From Cellulomonas fimi (GTDB lineage Bacteria; Actinomycetota; Actinomycetes; Actinomycetales; Cellulomonadaceae), in NCBI RefSeq assembly GCF_028527925.1, contig NZ_JAPESW010000014.1:1-64000 (forward strand): a stretch of DNA of 64,000 bases. The letters run 5' to 3'. Position 1 is the first letter of the stretch; every line of letters starts with the position of its first letter. Under the pieces are notes generated by a model. The model had not been told where the DNA came from and did no database searches. It saw only the letters and a program-made list of their open reading frames with translations. This document shows positions 1 to 8,375 of this stretch, in pieces. The position numbers and the translations under genes are program-made.

Positions 1-127
1 CTTCGGGCGCGCTCGAACGCAAGCCCTGCGTGGGGACGGGCTACTCCGGGTTGCAGCGGGCGGCGATCATCGCGAACGCGTCGACCTCCGGCCGCCACGG
101 CTCGAGGTTCCACCGTGCCTTGTCGGG
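1..127. repeat. Direct repeat copy 1 (duplicate of 4219-4345)
   Basis: Bases 1-127 match 4219-4345 with one mismatch (base 6, G against A). The copy contains the last 28 codons of the lipoprotein gene (ending WRPEVDAFAM...RCNPE and the stop at 41-43), plus the spacer that precedes the aldo/keto reductase start. In copy 1 the lipoprotein reading frame has no upstream half; it is joined to the TetR gene in another frame. It may extend left of the window. It looks like a gene-fragment duplication or an assembly join. Confidence 0.95.
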
Positions 128-932
128 TGCGGTCGCGGGCGAGCAGGCCGACGGGGCCGGCCCAGAGCCAGGCGGCGACCTGGGCGGTGAGGGCCTCGCG
201 GTCGGGGGTGCCGGGCTGGTCGCGGTGCGCGAGCCACCACTCCCCCGCGCCACGGACGAAGCCCACGGCGCCGGCGGCCCAGGCCTCGGCGAGCGCGACG
301 CGTGCCGCGTCGTCCTCGTCGGCGGGGGCGGGCTCGTCGGGCGCGGCCTCGGGACGGCGGGCCGTGCGGCGGCCGTCGGGCTGCTCCTGCGTGAGGCCGC
401 GTGCGAAGGGGGCGGCGACGAGGGCCGTCACGGAGTCGAGGAAGTGGCCGAGCGGGCCGCCGGACTCGACGGACCCGTCGCGCGTCACGAACGCGTACAC
501 GTTCGGCGACGACTCGATCATCTCGAGGTAGACGGCGACCATCGCGCGCAGGCCCTCGCGGGGCGTCGGCGAGACGCGCAGGACGCCCTCGAGCGCGCCC
601 TGGATCTGCAGGACGACGGCCTCGGCGACGGCGATCTGGAGGCCGGTCTTGTCGGTGAAGTAGCGGTAGACGATCGACTTCGACGTGCCGGCGGCGGCCG
701 CGATCTCCTCCATCGACACGTCCGGGCCGTGGTGGTGGACGGTGCGGCGGGCGATGCGGACGAGCTCGGCGCGGCGGGCCTCGCGGTGGTCGGCCCAGCG
801 GGTCGAGCGACCGTCGACGGGCAGGTCGTGCGCGTCGGGCCCGGCGGGGACGACCGGCGGCGGCGAACCGGCGTCGGGGCGCAGGAGCGTGGGTCGCGTC
901 GTCGTCGACGGCCCTCGTGTGATGGGGCTCAC
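1..932 (-). CDS. TetR-family transcriptional regulator, 3' end outside window or altered
   Basis: Likely DNA-binding repressor of the divergent acyl-CoA oxidase gene. Reading leftward from GTG at 932 (MSPITRGPSTTT) there is a disordered stretch of about 50 residues, then a TetR helix-turn-helix around residues 55-100 with the typical SMEEIAAAAGTSKSIVYRYF and FTDKTGLQ motifs, then a helical ligand-binding region ending in WLWAGPVGLLARDR. After that the frame runs without a stop into a 127-base duplicate of the 3' end of the lipoprotein gene at 4.26-5.02 kb, so the last 40 or so residues are foreign read-through and no stop is reached before base 1. The natural C-terminus is therefore probably replaced. 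A TetR protein is normally about 200 residues; this one is longer because of the N-terminal tail and the read-through. The ligand is unknown; fatty acyl-CoA is plausible from the neighbour. Confidence 0.8.
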   Translation of the reverse strand, partial: MSPITRGPSTTTRPTLLRPDAGSPPPVVPAGPDAHDLPVDGRSTRWADHREARRAELVRIARRTVHHHGPDVSMEEIAAAAGTSKSIVYRYFTDKTGLQIAVAEAVVLQIQGALEGVLRVSPTPREGLRAMVAVYLEMIESSPNVYAFVTRDGSVESGGPLGHFLDSVTALVAAPFARGLTQEQPDGRRTARRPEAAPDEPAPADEDDAARVALAEAWAAGAVGFVRGAGEWWLAHRDQPGTPDREALTAQVAAWLWAGPVGLLARDRTRQGTVEPRAVAAGGRRVRDDRRPLQPGVARPHAGLAFERAR

Positions 933-964
933 GAAACCGAAGGTATCAGGTACTGTGGGTTTCG
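932..964. promoter_or_regulatory. Candidate TetR operator / divergent promoter
   Basis: A 7-base inverted repeat, CGAAACC at 932-938 and GGTTTCG at 958-964, flanks a core with -10-like boxes on both strands: TACTGT at 951-956 for the oxidase and GATACC read leftward for the regulator. One arm touches the GTG of the regulator, so a bound repressor would block both genes. Position and symmetry fit TetR autoregulation; binding is inferred. Confidence 0.45.
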
Positions 965-1084
965 GACACCACTTCGGGACGTAGGTCCCTCGCGCACCGG
1001 CACGAGGGCCGTCCGAGCTCGAGCGACGATGCGAGAGGAACCAAGCCGTGGCCCCCTCCCCCCGCAAGACCCGGAGGAGTCCCG

Positions 1085-3166
1085 ATGACGACGACCACCC
1101 CCCGCCCGACCCCGGCGGAGACCGAGCAGGGCGACCCCCGGCTCGACGCCGACGTCCGCCTGGACGTCGACCACCTCGCGCACCTGCTGCTCGGGCACTA
1201 CCCCGAGCTGCGACTGGGCGCGCGCCGGCTCATGGCCGACGAGCGGTTCCACCGCATCGAGGGCCTGCCGCTGGCCGAGCACCGCGACCGGGTGCTCGGC
1301 CAGCTGCGGCTGCTCGCCGCCGAGGGCGACGTGCACCGGTCGTTCCCCGTGCGGTTCGGCGGCGCCGAGGACCACGGCGGGTTCCTCGCGCGGTTCGAGG
1401 AGCTCGGCCACGCCGACCCGTCGCTGCAGATCAAGTCCGGCGTGCAGTGGGGCCTGTTCGCCTCGGCGATCTACCACCTCGGCACCGAGCGCAGCCACGA
1501 CCAGTTCCTCGCCGACGCGCTGTCCGTCGCGGTCCCGGGCGCCTTCGCGATGACCGAGACCGGGCACGGGTCGGACGTCGCGTCGATCGGCACGACCGCG
1601 ACGTACGACACCGAGACCGAGGAGTTCGTCATCCACACGCCGTTCCGTGCGGCGTGGAAGGACTACCTCGGCAACGCGGGCCAGCACGGCACCGCGGCGG
1701 TCGTCTTCGCCCGGCTCATCACCGCTCCCGCGGGCAAGCCGCGCGTCGACCACGGCGTGCACGCGTTCTACGTCCCGATCCGCGACCCGCAGACGATGGA
1801 CTTCCTGCCGGGCGTCGGTGGTGAGGACGACGGCCTCAAGGGCGGGCTCAACGGCATCGACAACGGCCGGCTGTGGTTCGACCACGTGCGCGTCCCGCGC
1901 GTCAACCTGCTCAACCGCTACGGCGACGTCGACGCCGACGGCACCTACTCCTCGCCGATCGCGAGCCCCGGCCGCCGGTTCTTCACGATGCTCGGCACGC
2001 TCGTCCAGGGGCGCGTGTCCCTCGACGGCGCCGCCGTCACCGCGTCGCGGCTCGGCCTGACGATCGCGATCACGTACGGCAACCAGCGCCGCCAGTTCGC
2101 GGGCGCCGGCAACGACGAGGTCGTGCTGCTCGACTACGCCGAGCACCAGCGCCGCCTGCTGCCGCTGCTCGCCGAGACGTACGCCGCCGGTTTCGCGCAC
2201 GAGGACCTCCTCGCCGCGTTCGACGACGTCTTCTCGGGCCGCAACGACACCCCCGAGACGCGCGAGGACCTCGAGACGCTGGCCGCCGCGCTCAAGCCGA
2301 CGTCGACCTGGTTCGCGCTCAGGACGCTCCAGACGTGCCGCGAGGCGTGCGGCGGCGCCGGGTTCCTCACCGAGAACCGGCTGACCAGCCTCCGGGCCGA
2401 CATGGACGTCTACGTGACGTTCGAGGGCGACAACACCGTGCTCTACCAGCTCGTCGGCAAGCGGCTCCTGTCCGACTACGCCAAGGGCTTCAAGCACCTC
2501 GACGCCGTCAAGGTCGCGCAGCTCGTCGCCGAGCGGGCCTCCGACGCCGCGCGGTTCCGCACGCCGCTGCACCGCGCGATCCAGACCATCGCGGACGTCG
2601 GCGACGTCCGCCGCAGCGCGGGCCAGCTCCGCGAGACCGACACCCAGCGGGCGCTGCTCGTCGACCGGGTCGAGACGATGGTCGCCGAGATCGCGCAGGC
2701 CCTGCGCCCCGCGCAGAAGGCCGACGCCGCGACGTCCGCCGCGCTGTTCAACAGCCAGCAGCACGCGATCGTCGAGGCCGCCCGCGCGCACGCCGAGCTC
2801 GTCCAGTGGGAGTCGTTCACCGCGGCGCTCGCGCGCGTCGACGACCCCGGCACCAAGCAGGTGCTCACGTGGGTGCGCGACCTGTTCGGGCTCACGCTCG
2901 TCGAGCGGCACCTCGCCTGGTACCTCGTCAACGGGCGCCTGTCGGCCGGCCGCGCGCGCACCGTCACGTCGTACATCGACCGGCTCGTGTCGCGCCTGCG
3001 GCCGCACGCGCAGGACCTCGTCGACGCGTTCGGCTTCGAGCAGTCGCACCTGCGCGCGCCCATCGCGTCGGGCGCGGAGCAGGCGCGGCAGGACGAGGCG
3101 CGCGCCTGGTACCGCGCGCAGCGCGCGTCGGGCGACGCCCCGATCCCGGAGAAGCACACCCGCTGA
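1085..3166 (+). CDS. Acyl-CoA oxidase / large acyl-CoA dehydrogenase
   Basis: FAD-dependent first step of fatty acyl-CoA beta-oxidation in the cytoplasm (acyl-CoA to trans-2-enoyl-CoA). At 693 residues it has acyl-CoA oxidase size rather than the roughly 380 of an ordinary dehydrogenase. Visible family signatures are the flavin/substrate stretch GAFAMTETGHGSDVASIGTT, the AWKDYLGNAG region, and TFEGDNTVLYQLVGKRLL near residue 446, where Glu447 sits at the catalytic-base position of the ACOX family. A GGAGGA ribosome site lies six bases before the ATG. It is divergent from the TetR regulator and followed by a very strong terminator hairpin, so it is probably monocistronic. Oxygen or an electron-transfer flavoprotein could be the acceptor; the sequence alone does not decide this. 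Confidence 0.88.
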   Translation: MTTTTPRPTPAETEQGDPRLDADVRLDVDHLAHLLLGHYPELRLGARRLMADERFHRIEGLPLAEHRDRVLGQLRLLAAEGDVHRSFPVRFGGAEDHGGFLARFEELGHADPSLQIKSGVQWGLFASAIYHLGTERSHDQFLADALSVAVPGAFAMTETGHGSDVASIGTTATYDTETEEFVIHTPFRAAWKDYLGNAGQHGTAAVVFARLITAPAGKPRVDHGVHAFYVPIRDPQTMDFLPGVGGEDDGLKGGLNGIDNGRLWFDHVRVPRVNLLNRYGDVDADGTYSSPIASPGRRFFTMLGTLVQGRVSLDGAAVTASRLGLTIAITYGNQRRQFAGAGNDEVVLLDYAEHQRRLLPLLAETYAAGFAHEDLLAAFDDVFSGRNDTPETREDLETLAAALKPTSTWFALRTLQTCREACGGAGFLTENRLTSLRADMDVYVTFEGDNTVLYQLVGKRLLSDYAKGFKHLDAVKVAQLVAERASDAARFRTPLHRAIQTIADVGDVRRSAGQLRETDTQRALLVDRVETMVAEIAQALRPAQKADAATSAALFNSQQHAIVEAARAHAELVQWESFTAALARVDDPGTKQVLTWVRDLFGLTLVERHLAWYLVNGRLSAGRARTVTSYIDRLVSRLRPHAQDLVDAFGFEQSHLRAPIASGAEQARQDEARAWYRAQRASGDAPIPEKHTR

Positions 3167-3234
3167 CCCGGCACGACGACGGGCCCCGGGCGCGCGGTGG
3201 AGGCGCAGCCCGGGGCCCGTCGTCGCGTGCCGGG
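3167..3234. terminator. Strong bidirectional terminator hairpin
   Basis: Arms 3167-3191 and 3207-3234 pair over about 24 bases with a single bulged base, around a 15-base loop. It starts right after the oxidase stop and lies between two convergent genes, so it should serve both. There is no clear U tract, as is common in very GC-rich actinobacteria. Confidence 0.8.
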
Positions 3235-3270
3235 GCGGCCGGCCGGGTCCGCGCCCAGGTCGACGTCGTC

Positions 3271-4203
3271 TCAGGCAGGGGCGTCCAGACGGGCGACGAC
3301 GTCGGCGTCGAGGGGCAGGAGTGCGCCGGCGACGGCCTCCTCGACCTGCTCGACGCGCGTCGCGCCCACGATCGGCACGACGCCGTGCGCGACGAGCCAC
3401 GCGATGACGACCTGGTTCGCCGAGACGCCGAGCTCGCGGGCGACGTGGTGCAGCACGGCCAGCCGCGCCGTCGTCCCGGGGTGCTCGAAGAGCTCCTGCA
3501 TCGGCTTGTCGGGCCGCGTGTACGCGCCGAACATCAGCGTGTTGTAGGCCCACAGCGTGAGGTCACCCTCGGCGGCGAGGTAGTCGAAGGTCTCCGGGGT
3601 CGCGAGCGTGTGCCCGCCCTCCGGCAGTCGGACGCCCGGGCGGGGCTGCAGGTAGGTGTGACGGAGCTGCACCTGCGTGAACGGCGCGACGCCCAGGTCG
3701 CGCGCGACGCGGCGGGCCCGCTCGAGGCGCCACGTCGCGTGGTTGCTCGCCCCGAGGACCCCGACCGTGCCGTCGGCGACGAGCGCGCCGAACGCCCCGA
3801 CGGTCTCCTCGAGCGGGACCGTGCGGTCCTCGACGTGCGCCCAGTAGACGTCGATGCGGTCGGTGCCGAGGCGCTTGAGCGACCCCTCGACGGCCGCCCG
3901 GATCGCGGCGGCGGACAGGCCCTCGACGTCGTCGAGCGTCCGGTCGCCCGGCGTGCGCGGCCGCGCACCGACCTTCGTCGAGAGGACGACGGCGTCGCGG
4001 CTGCCGCGCGCGGCGAGCCAGCGGCCGATGGTCGCCTCGCTCTCGTCGCCCGTGCAGCCGTCCTGCCAGAACGGGTAGTTGTCGGCCGTGTCGAGCCGCG
4101 TGCCGCCGAGCTCGACGAACCGGTCGAGGATCGCGAAGGAGTCCTTCTCGTCCACCGTCGTGCCGAGCGGGATGGTGCCCAGTGCCAGTCGCAGATCGGT
4201 CAT
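3271..4203 (-). CDS. Aldo/keto reductase
   Basis: Cytoplasmic NADPH-dependent oxidoreductase of the AKR superfamily, 310 residues, the usual barrel length. The catalytic tetrad is visible: Asp38 and Tyr43 in LDTADNY, Lys77 in VVLSTKVG and His123 in YWAHVEDR. The C-terminal region GVVPIVGATRVEQVEEAV matches the cofactor-binding end of the family. The substrate is unknown. It lies 55 bases downstream of the lipoprotein gene on the same strand; that spacer and the 3' end of the lipoprotein gene are the piece duplicated at the left edge of the window. The ATG at 4203 is followed directly by the family N-terminus (MTDLRLALGTIPLGTTV). Confidence 0.9.
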   Translation of the reverse strand: MTDLRLALGTIPLGTTVDEKDSFAILDRFVELGGTRLDTADNYPFWQDGCTGDESEATIGRWLAARGSRDAVVLSTKVGARPRTPGDRTLDDVEGLSAAAIRAAVEGSLKRLGTDRIDVYWAHVEDRTVPLEETVGAFGALVADGTVGVLGASNHATWRLERARRVARDLGVAPFTQVQLRHTYLQPRPGVRLPEGGHTLATPETFDYLAAEGDLTLWAYNTLMFGAYTRPDKPMQELFEHPGTTARLAVLHHVARELGVSANQVVIAWLVAHGVVPIVGATRVEQVEEAVAGALLPLDADVVARLDAPA

Positions 4204-4218
4204 GACGACACCGTGCCG

Positions 4219-4345
4219 CTTCGAGCGCGCTCGAACGCAAGCCCTGCGTGGGGACGGGCTACTCCGGGTTGCAGCGGGCGGCGATCATCGCGAACGCGTC
4301 GACCTCCGGCCGCCACGGCTCGAGGTTCCACCGTGCCTTGTCGGG
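4219..4345. repeat. Direct repeat copy 2 (parent copy of 1-127)
   Basis: This copy sits in an intact context: the last 87 bases of the lipoprotein gene plus 40 bases of the spacer before the aldo/keto reductase. It is therefore the likely source of the fragment at 1-127. The right junction of both copies is at the same base (127 and 4345), after CTTGTCGGG. Confidence 0.95.
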
Positions 4346-5023
4346 GGCGCCGAGCATGTGGCAGAGCAGCTGGTCGTGCATGGTCGGCGAGTCGGCGCGC
4401 GGCTCCTGCACGACGAGCTGCGCCCACGTGAGCTCCTGCGCAGCCAGTCCCGACGCCCGCGCCCAGGCGGTGGGTGTCACGGCGAGCGACTCGCCCCCCT
4501 CCCGGTCGCCCCAGTCGAGCCCCGCGAGCGTCGACGACGTGAGCCACAGGTCGGTGCCCGCAGCGGCGGCCACGCGCACGAGGTCCGGCGCGACCGACGC
4601 CGCCGGACCGCCCGCGAGCCCGCCGACGGGTGTCCCGGCGGCGTCGAGCACGAGGACCGTCCCGTCGTCGAGCACCGTGAGCGACCAGCCCTCGGGTGCC
4701 GCGACGTGGACCTCACCCGGCCCGACGGTCGCGCGGGCGCTGCCGTCGGGGTCGGGCGTGACCGTGACCGTCGTCGGCGCGACGGCGAGCACCGCCAGGG
4801 TCACAGGGCCGGAGACCAGCGGGACGCCCTGGGCGCGGACCGTCGCGGCGTCGGGTGCGGCGCTCGGCGACGGCGTCCGAACGGGCGACACGGCGTCCGT
4901 CGCCGCGGCCGTCGTCGACGGGGCCGTGGGGGCGCCGTCCGACTCCTGTGGACCGCACGCCACCAGCACGAGGAGCAGCGCGGCAGCGGCCGGCGCGGCG
5001 GCGGACGGGGCGGCGCGGCGCAT
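4259..5023 (-). CDS. Secreted lipoprotein, DUF2599-like
   Basis: 254-residue membrane-anchored extracellular protein of unknown function. The N-terminus is a lipoprotein signal with lipobox LVAC at about residue 23, followed by a Thr/Pro/Ala-rich linker. The C-terminal half has DWGDREGGESLAVTPTAW and, near the end, MHDQLLCHMLG followed by WNLEPWRPEV and RCNPE with paired cysteines. I associate this pattern from memory with the actinobacterial DUF2599 family. The start is supported by a -10 box TAGCGT exactly six bases before the ATG, implying a leaderless transcript. Its 3' end is duplicated at 1-127. Family assignment is moderately sure; the lipoprotein call is firm. Confidence 0.8.
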   Translation of the reverse strand: MRRAAPSAAAPAAAALLLVLVACGPQESDGAPTAPSTTAAATDAVSPVRTPSPSAAPDAATVRAQGVPLVSGPVTLAVLAVAPTTVTVTPDPDGSARATVGPGEVHVAAPEGWSLTVLDDGTVLVLDAAGTPVGGLAGGPAASVAPDLVRVAAAAGTDLWLTSSTLAGLDWGDREGGESLAVTPTAWARASGLAAQELTWAQLVVQEPRADSPTMHDQLLCHMLGAPDKARWNLEPWRPEVDAFAMIAARCNPE

Positions 5024-5029
5024 GGCCGG

Positions 5030-5035
5030 ACGCTA
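5030..5035 (-). promoter_or_regulatory. -10 box TAGCGT, leaderless lipoprotein start
   Basis: TAGCGT ends six bases before the ATG at 5023 with no ribosome site between, so transcription should begin at or next to the start codon. Confidence 0.55.
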
Positions 5036-5053
5036 GCAGCGACGCGTCACAAC

Positions 5054-5081
5054 TGGTCACGACGCTGTGGAGACATATGCT
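5054..5081 (+). promoter_or_regulatory. Promoter of the PAS-GAF-PP2C gene
   Basis: TGGTCA (5054-5059) and TATGCT (5076-5081) are separated by 16 bases, a good vegetative promoter. Transcription would start near 5088, which argues against the ATG at 5077 inside the -10 box and favours a start at 5089 or 5134. Confidence 0.55.
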
Positions 5082-5133
5082 GACCCGAATGGTGTCCGGA
5101 GCGCGGCGCCCACCTGCCCGCCGAGGGGGGCCT

Positions 5134-7335
5134 GTGCCCGTCCGTGACGCTGCCGACGACGACGCCTCCGTCGCGTCCGTGCAGTGCCACGCCGGCGCCG
5201 TCCACCCGGAGGGTGTCGACGCGGTCGCCCACGCGCTCGAGGCGGAGCGCATGCGCTGGCAGCTCGCGGTCACCGCGGGGGAGATCGGCGGGTTCGACTG
5301 GGACCTGGTGACCGGCCGACTCGAGTGGGACGACCAGCTCCACGCCATCTTCGGCATCCCGCGCGAGGACTTCGACGGCACGATCGAGCACTTCGCGGCC
5401 GTGCTGCACCCCGACGACGTCGCGCGTGTCACGCAGGCGCTGCGCGCCGCGATCGCCTCCTGCGCGGAGTACGTCGCGGAGTACCGCGTGGTGCGCCCCG
5501 ACGGGACGGTCCGGTGGGTGCAGGCCAGGGGCAAGGCGTTGCGCGGTCCGGACGGCACGGCCGTCCGCGTGCTCGGGGCGGCCTACGACACGACGGACCG
5601 GCGCGACGCCGACGCCCGCATCTCGCGCGTGCTCGAGACGATGTCCGCGGCGTTCTTCCTGCTCGACGACGCGTGGCGGTTCACGTACGTCAACGCCGAG
5701 GCGGAGGTGCTGCTGGCGCGCCCCCGGTCCGAGCTGCTGGGCGGCGTCCTCTGGGAGCTGTTCCCCGACGCGGTCGGCTCGGCGTTCGAGGAGCACTACC
5801 GCGCCGCCGTCCGCACCGGCGAGCCGCGCACGTTCGAGGCGTACTACCCGGCGCCGCTGGACCGCTGGTACGAGGTGCGCGCGTGGCCCGGCACGGACGG
5901 GCTGTCGGTGTACTTCTCCGACTGCACCGAGCGCCGCCGGTCGCAGGACGAGGCGCGGCGCGCGCGCGACCGGGCCGAGACCGAGCGTCGGGCGGCCGAG
6001 TGGGCGCGCCAGCGCGCGGAGGTGGGCCAGGCGCGGCTGCGGCTGCTCGGCGAGGTGGGCGACGACCTCGCGTCGACGCTCGACACCGAGGACGCCGTCG
6101 CGCGGTTGGCCCGCCACCTCGTCCCGAGCCTCGCGTCGTGGTGCCTCATCACGCTGTCGACCGACCAGCGCCACCTGCGCGACATCGCCTCGTGGCACGG
6201 CGACCCCGCACGCCGCGAGACCGTCGCCCGGTACGCGCGGCTCCGGCTGAACTCGCTCGACCCGTCGTCGTACCTGTACCAGGCGCTGCGCACGGGCGAG
6301 GTCGTCGCGGTCCCCGACGCGACCCGCGCGATCTCCGAGGTCCTCACCGTCGGCGAGGCGCGGACCGTGCTCGGCGAGCTGGCCCCGAGCAGCGCGTACG
6401 CGATCCCGCTGCGCGCGCGTGGGCGCACGGTCGGCGCGATGACGCTGTTCCTCGACGAAGGCCGCCGCGACCTCACCTCGGACGACCTGGCGATGCTCGT
6501 GCAGCTCGCCGACCGCGCCGGGCTCGCGCTCGACAACGCGCGGCTGTACGAGGAGCAGCGGCAGATGGCGGAGTCGCTGCAGCGCGCGCTGCTGTCCCCG
6601 CCGGTGACCCCTGAGGGGCTGCGCGTCGTCGTGCGGTACCTGCCCGCGTCGAGGGCCGCCCAGGTGGGCGGCGACTGGTACGACGCGTTCCTCCAGCGGG
6701 ACGGCGCGACCGTGCTCGCCGTCGGGGACGTGATCGGGCACGACACGCAGGCCGCCGCGGCGATGAGCCAGGTGCGGACGCTGCTGCGGGGCATCGGGTA
6801 CACGTCGGGCGCCGCTCCGGCGACCATCCTGCGCGACCTCGACGAGGCGATGCAGGGGCTGCGCGTCGACACCATGGCGACGGCCGTCGTCGCGCGCGTC
6901 GACCCGGCGCCGTGCGGCGACGTCGGGGGCCGGCGCGTGCGGTGGTCCAGCGCGGGTCACCTCCCGCTCGTCGTGGTGGCGCCCGACGGGACCGCCCGCG
7001 CGCTCGACACCGGTCGGTACGAGCTGCTGCTCGGGGTCGGCCAGGGGACCGAGCGGGCGGAGCACGAGGTGCTGCTCGAGCCCGGCAGCGTGCTGATGCT
7101 CTACACCGACGGGTTGGTCGAGCGGCGCGGCGAGCACCTGTCGCAGGGGGTCGCACGGCTGTGCGAGGTCCTCACCGAGCTGCTCGCGCACGTGCCGCTC
7201 GACGACGAGGACGCCCTGGCCCGCGCGGTCGACGGGCTCCTGGCGCGCATGCTGGACGGTCACGCCGACGACGACGTGGCGGTCCTCGCCGTTCACGTCC
7301 TGCCGCGACCCGAGGTGGACGCGACGGCCGCGTGA
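5134..7335 (+). CDS. PAS-PAS-GAF-PP2C (SpoIIE/RsbU-type) phosphatase
   Basis: Cytoplasmic sensor phosphatase, 733 residues from the GTG at 5134. Order: PAS 1 about 40-150 (with WDLVTGRLEWDDQLHAIFG), PAS 2 about 163-265, a coiled linker, GAF about 300-470, then a PPM/SpoIIE phosphatase domain about 484-724 with the metal-site motif VGGDWYDAF and the closing DDDVAVLAVH. Such proteins dephosphorylate anti-anti-sigma factors in partner-switching pathways; no kinase or STAS partner gene is next to it, so the target is unknown. The GTG has a GAGGGGGG ribosome site. ATG codons at 5077 and 5089 are in frame, but the first lies inside the probable -10 box. Confidence 0.87.
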   Translation: MPVRDAADDDASVASVQCHAGAVHPEGVDAVAHALEAERMRWQLAVTAGEIGGFDWDLVTGRLEWDDQLHAIFGIPREDFDGTIEHFAAVLHPDDVARVTQALRAAIASCAEYVAEYRVVRPDGTVRWVQARGKALRGPDGTAVRVLGAAYDTTDRRDADARISRVLETMSAAFFLLDDAWRFTYVNAEAEVLLARPRSELLGGVLWELFPDAVGSAFEEHYRAAVRTGEPRTFEAYYPAPLDRWYEVRAWPGTDGLSVYFSDCTERRRSQDEARRARDRAETERRAAEWARQRAEVGQARLRLLGEVGDDLASTLDTEDAVARLARHLVPSLASWCLITLSTDQRHLRDIASWHGDPARRETVARYARLRLNSLDPSSYLYQALRTGEVVAVPDATRAISEVLTVGEARTVLGELAPSSAYAIPLRARGRTVGAMTLFLDEGRRDLTSDDLAMLVQLADRAGLALDNARLYEEQRQMAESLQRALLSPPVTPEGLRVVVRYLPASRAAQVGGDWYDAFLQRDGATVLAVGDVIGHDTQAAAAMSQVRTLLRGIGYTSGAAPATILRDLDEAMQGLRVDTMATAVVARVDPAPCGDVGGRRVRWSSAGHLPLVVVAPDGTARALDTGRYELLLGVGQGTERAEHEVLLEPGSVLMLYTDGLVERRGEHLSQGVARLCEVLTELLAHVPLDDEDALARAVDGLLARMLDGHADDDVAVLAVHVLPRPEVDATAA

Positions 7336-7395
7336 CTGGCCCGGCCCGCCTCTCGCGGCGTCCGGCCGTGGGCCCCGTCGTCGGGGCGGGTCGGC

Positions 7396-8103
7396 CTAGA
7401 GGCGGTGCGCGGGCCGGGCGTGCCGGCCACGACGGTGCACCGACCGCAGGACGACGCCCGCCGCGAGGGCCGCGGTGCCGAGGCCGAGGACCGGCACCAG
7501 CAGCCCGCTCCCGGTGATCGCGAGCCCGCCGGAGCCTGCACCCGCGCTGAGCACCTCGGAGCGGACGACGGACGCGCTCGACGTGGGCGCCGGTGTCGCG
7601 ACCAGCGCCGCGCCGCTCACGGTCGGGCTGGGCGTCGGGGCCGGGGTCGCGCTCGGCGCCGGCGCGGGCTCGGCCTCCGGCGGTCCCGCGGGGACGGCCG
7701 GGATCGGCTCGACAGGCTCCGCCGTGAGAGGGGCGTCGGTGCACGCCGGCCGCTGGCCGCCCTCGCCGAAGTGCTCGTTGTACCCGCTGACCTCGACCCA
7801 CGTGACGCAGTACCGGTCGGGCAGGCCGAGCTCGGTCCACGCGAGCCCCGTCCGGCCCGCGAACGCCCCCTGCGCGGTCGCGGCCTGGACGTGGAGCTGC
7901 GCGGTGAGCGTCCGGCCGTCGACGTCGTACCGGACGTTCACGTGGTCGTGCTCGACGAACGTCCGTCCGGCGGGCAGCGTGAGCCCGTCGGCCGTGACGG
8001 TGTACGGCGTCGGGTCGTCGGAGCCGCCCGCGGACGCGGCGGCCGCGCTCCCTGCGACGAGCAGGCAGGAGAGCGGGACGACGGCGGCGGCGCGGCGGAG
8101 CAT
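7396..8103 (-). CDS. Secreted wall-anchored protein with LAITG sorting signal
   Basis: 235-residue surface protein. Residues 1-25 are a classical signal peptide ending ASAG. A folded part of about 110 residues follows with two cysteines ([10 protein letters not shown] and QRPACTD), possibly a disulfide. Next comes a Pro/Ala/Thr/Ser spacer, then LAITG, a hydrophobic helix and a basic tail ([12 protein letters not shown]). This is the architecture of a sortase substrate, and LAxTG is the motif linked with class E sortases in actinobacteria. No sortase gene is in the window. The globular part matches no family I can name. A GAGG ribosome site precedes the ATG, and a -10 box TAGGGT lies about 45 bases upstream. 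Confidence 0.8.
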   Translation of the reverse strand: MLRRAAAVVPLSCLLVAGSAAAASAGGSDDPTPYTVTADGLTLPAGRTFVEHDHVNVRYDVDGRTLTAQLHVQAATAQGAFAGRTGLAWTELGLPDRYCVTWVEVSGYNEHFGEGGQRPACTDAPLTAEPVEPIPAVPAGPPEAEPAPAPSATPAPTPSPTVSGAALVATPAPTSSASVVRSEVLSAGAGSGGLAITGSGLLVPVLGLGTAALAAGVVLRSVHRRGRHARPAHRL

Positions 8104-8145
8104 CGGACCTCGGTGACGGCTCAGGGTGGACGGCGTGCGGTGACG

Positions 8146-8151
8146 ACCCTA
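8146..8151 (-). promoter_or_regulatory. -10 box TAGGGT of the LAITG protein gene
   Basis: TAGGGT on the minus strand predicts a start about 35 bases upstream of the ATG, leaving room for the GAGG ribosome site seen there. No convincing -35 element. Confidence 0.35.
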
Positions 8152-8300
8152 GGCGCGATCCGGACATGGCGGACGAAACGGGCGATGAGAGTCCCGTGAG
8201 AACCTGCACGTCAGCGGCCTGCAGGCGCGTCGCGCAGAGCGGCTGTCGGGGCCTAGCCGCCGTCGCCTGGACGCCCTCCGGTCGCCCGCCCGGCCGCGGG

Positions 8301-8306
8301 TACCCT
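8301..8306 (+). promoter_or_regulatory. -10 box TACCCT upstream of purL
   Basis: TACCCT would give a leader of roughly 63 bases before the purL ATG. I see no purine riboswitch fold in that leader and no clear -35. Confidence 0.3.
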
Positions 8307-8375
8307 GGTCCCCGTCTGCCGACCCCGCCGCGGTCCGGCGTCCCGCCGCCGTCCGCGCCCCCACCGAGGGAATCG

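Noticed and set aside
1..127. The duplicated 127 bases as attachment sites of an integrated element
   Set aside because: The DNA between the copies holds ordinary metabolic genes, no integrase or transposase, and the repeat is part of a coding gene rather than a tRNA end.
929..3553. Long minus-strand frame over the acyl-CoA oxidase
   Set aside because: Antisense to a gene with unmistakable ACOX motifs; low-complexity translation.
4200..4547. 115-residue minus-strand frame within the lipoprotein gene
   Set aside because: Different frame of the lipoprotein gene; it matters only because the same frame continues the TetR gene in copy 1 of the repeat.
5077..5133. Upstream ATG codons (5077, 5089) as start of the PAS-GAF-PP2C gene
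   Set aside because: 5077 lies within the probable -10 box TATGCT; 5089 lacks a ribosome site (possible only if leaderless). GTG 5134 has GAGGGGGG upstream. Kept as alternatives only.
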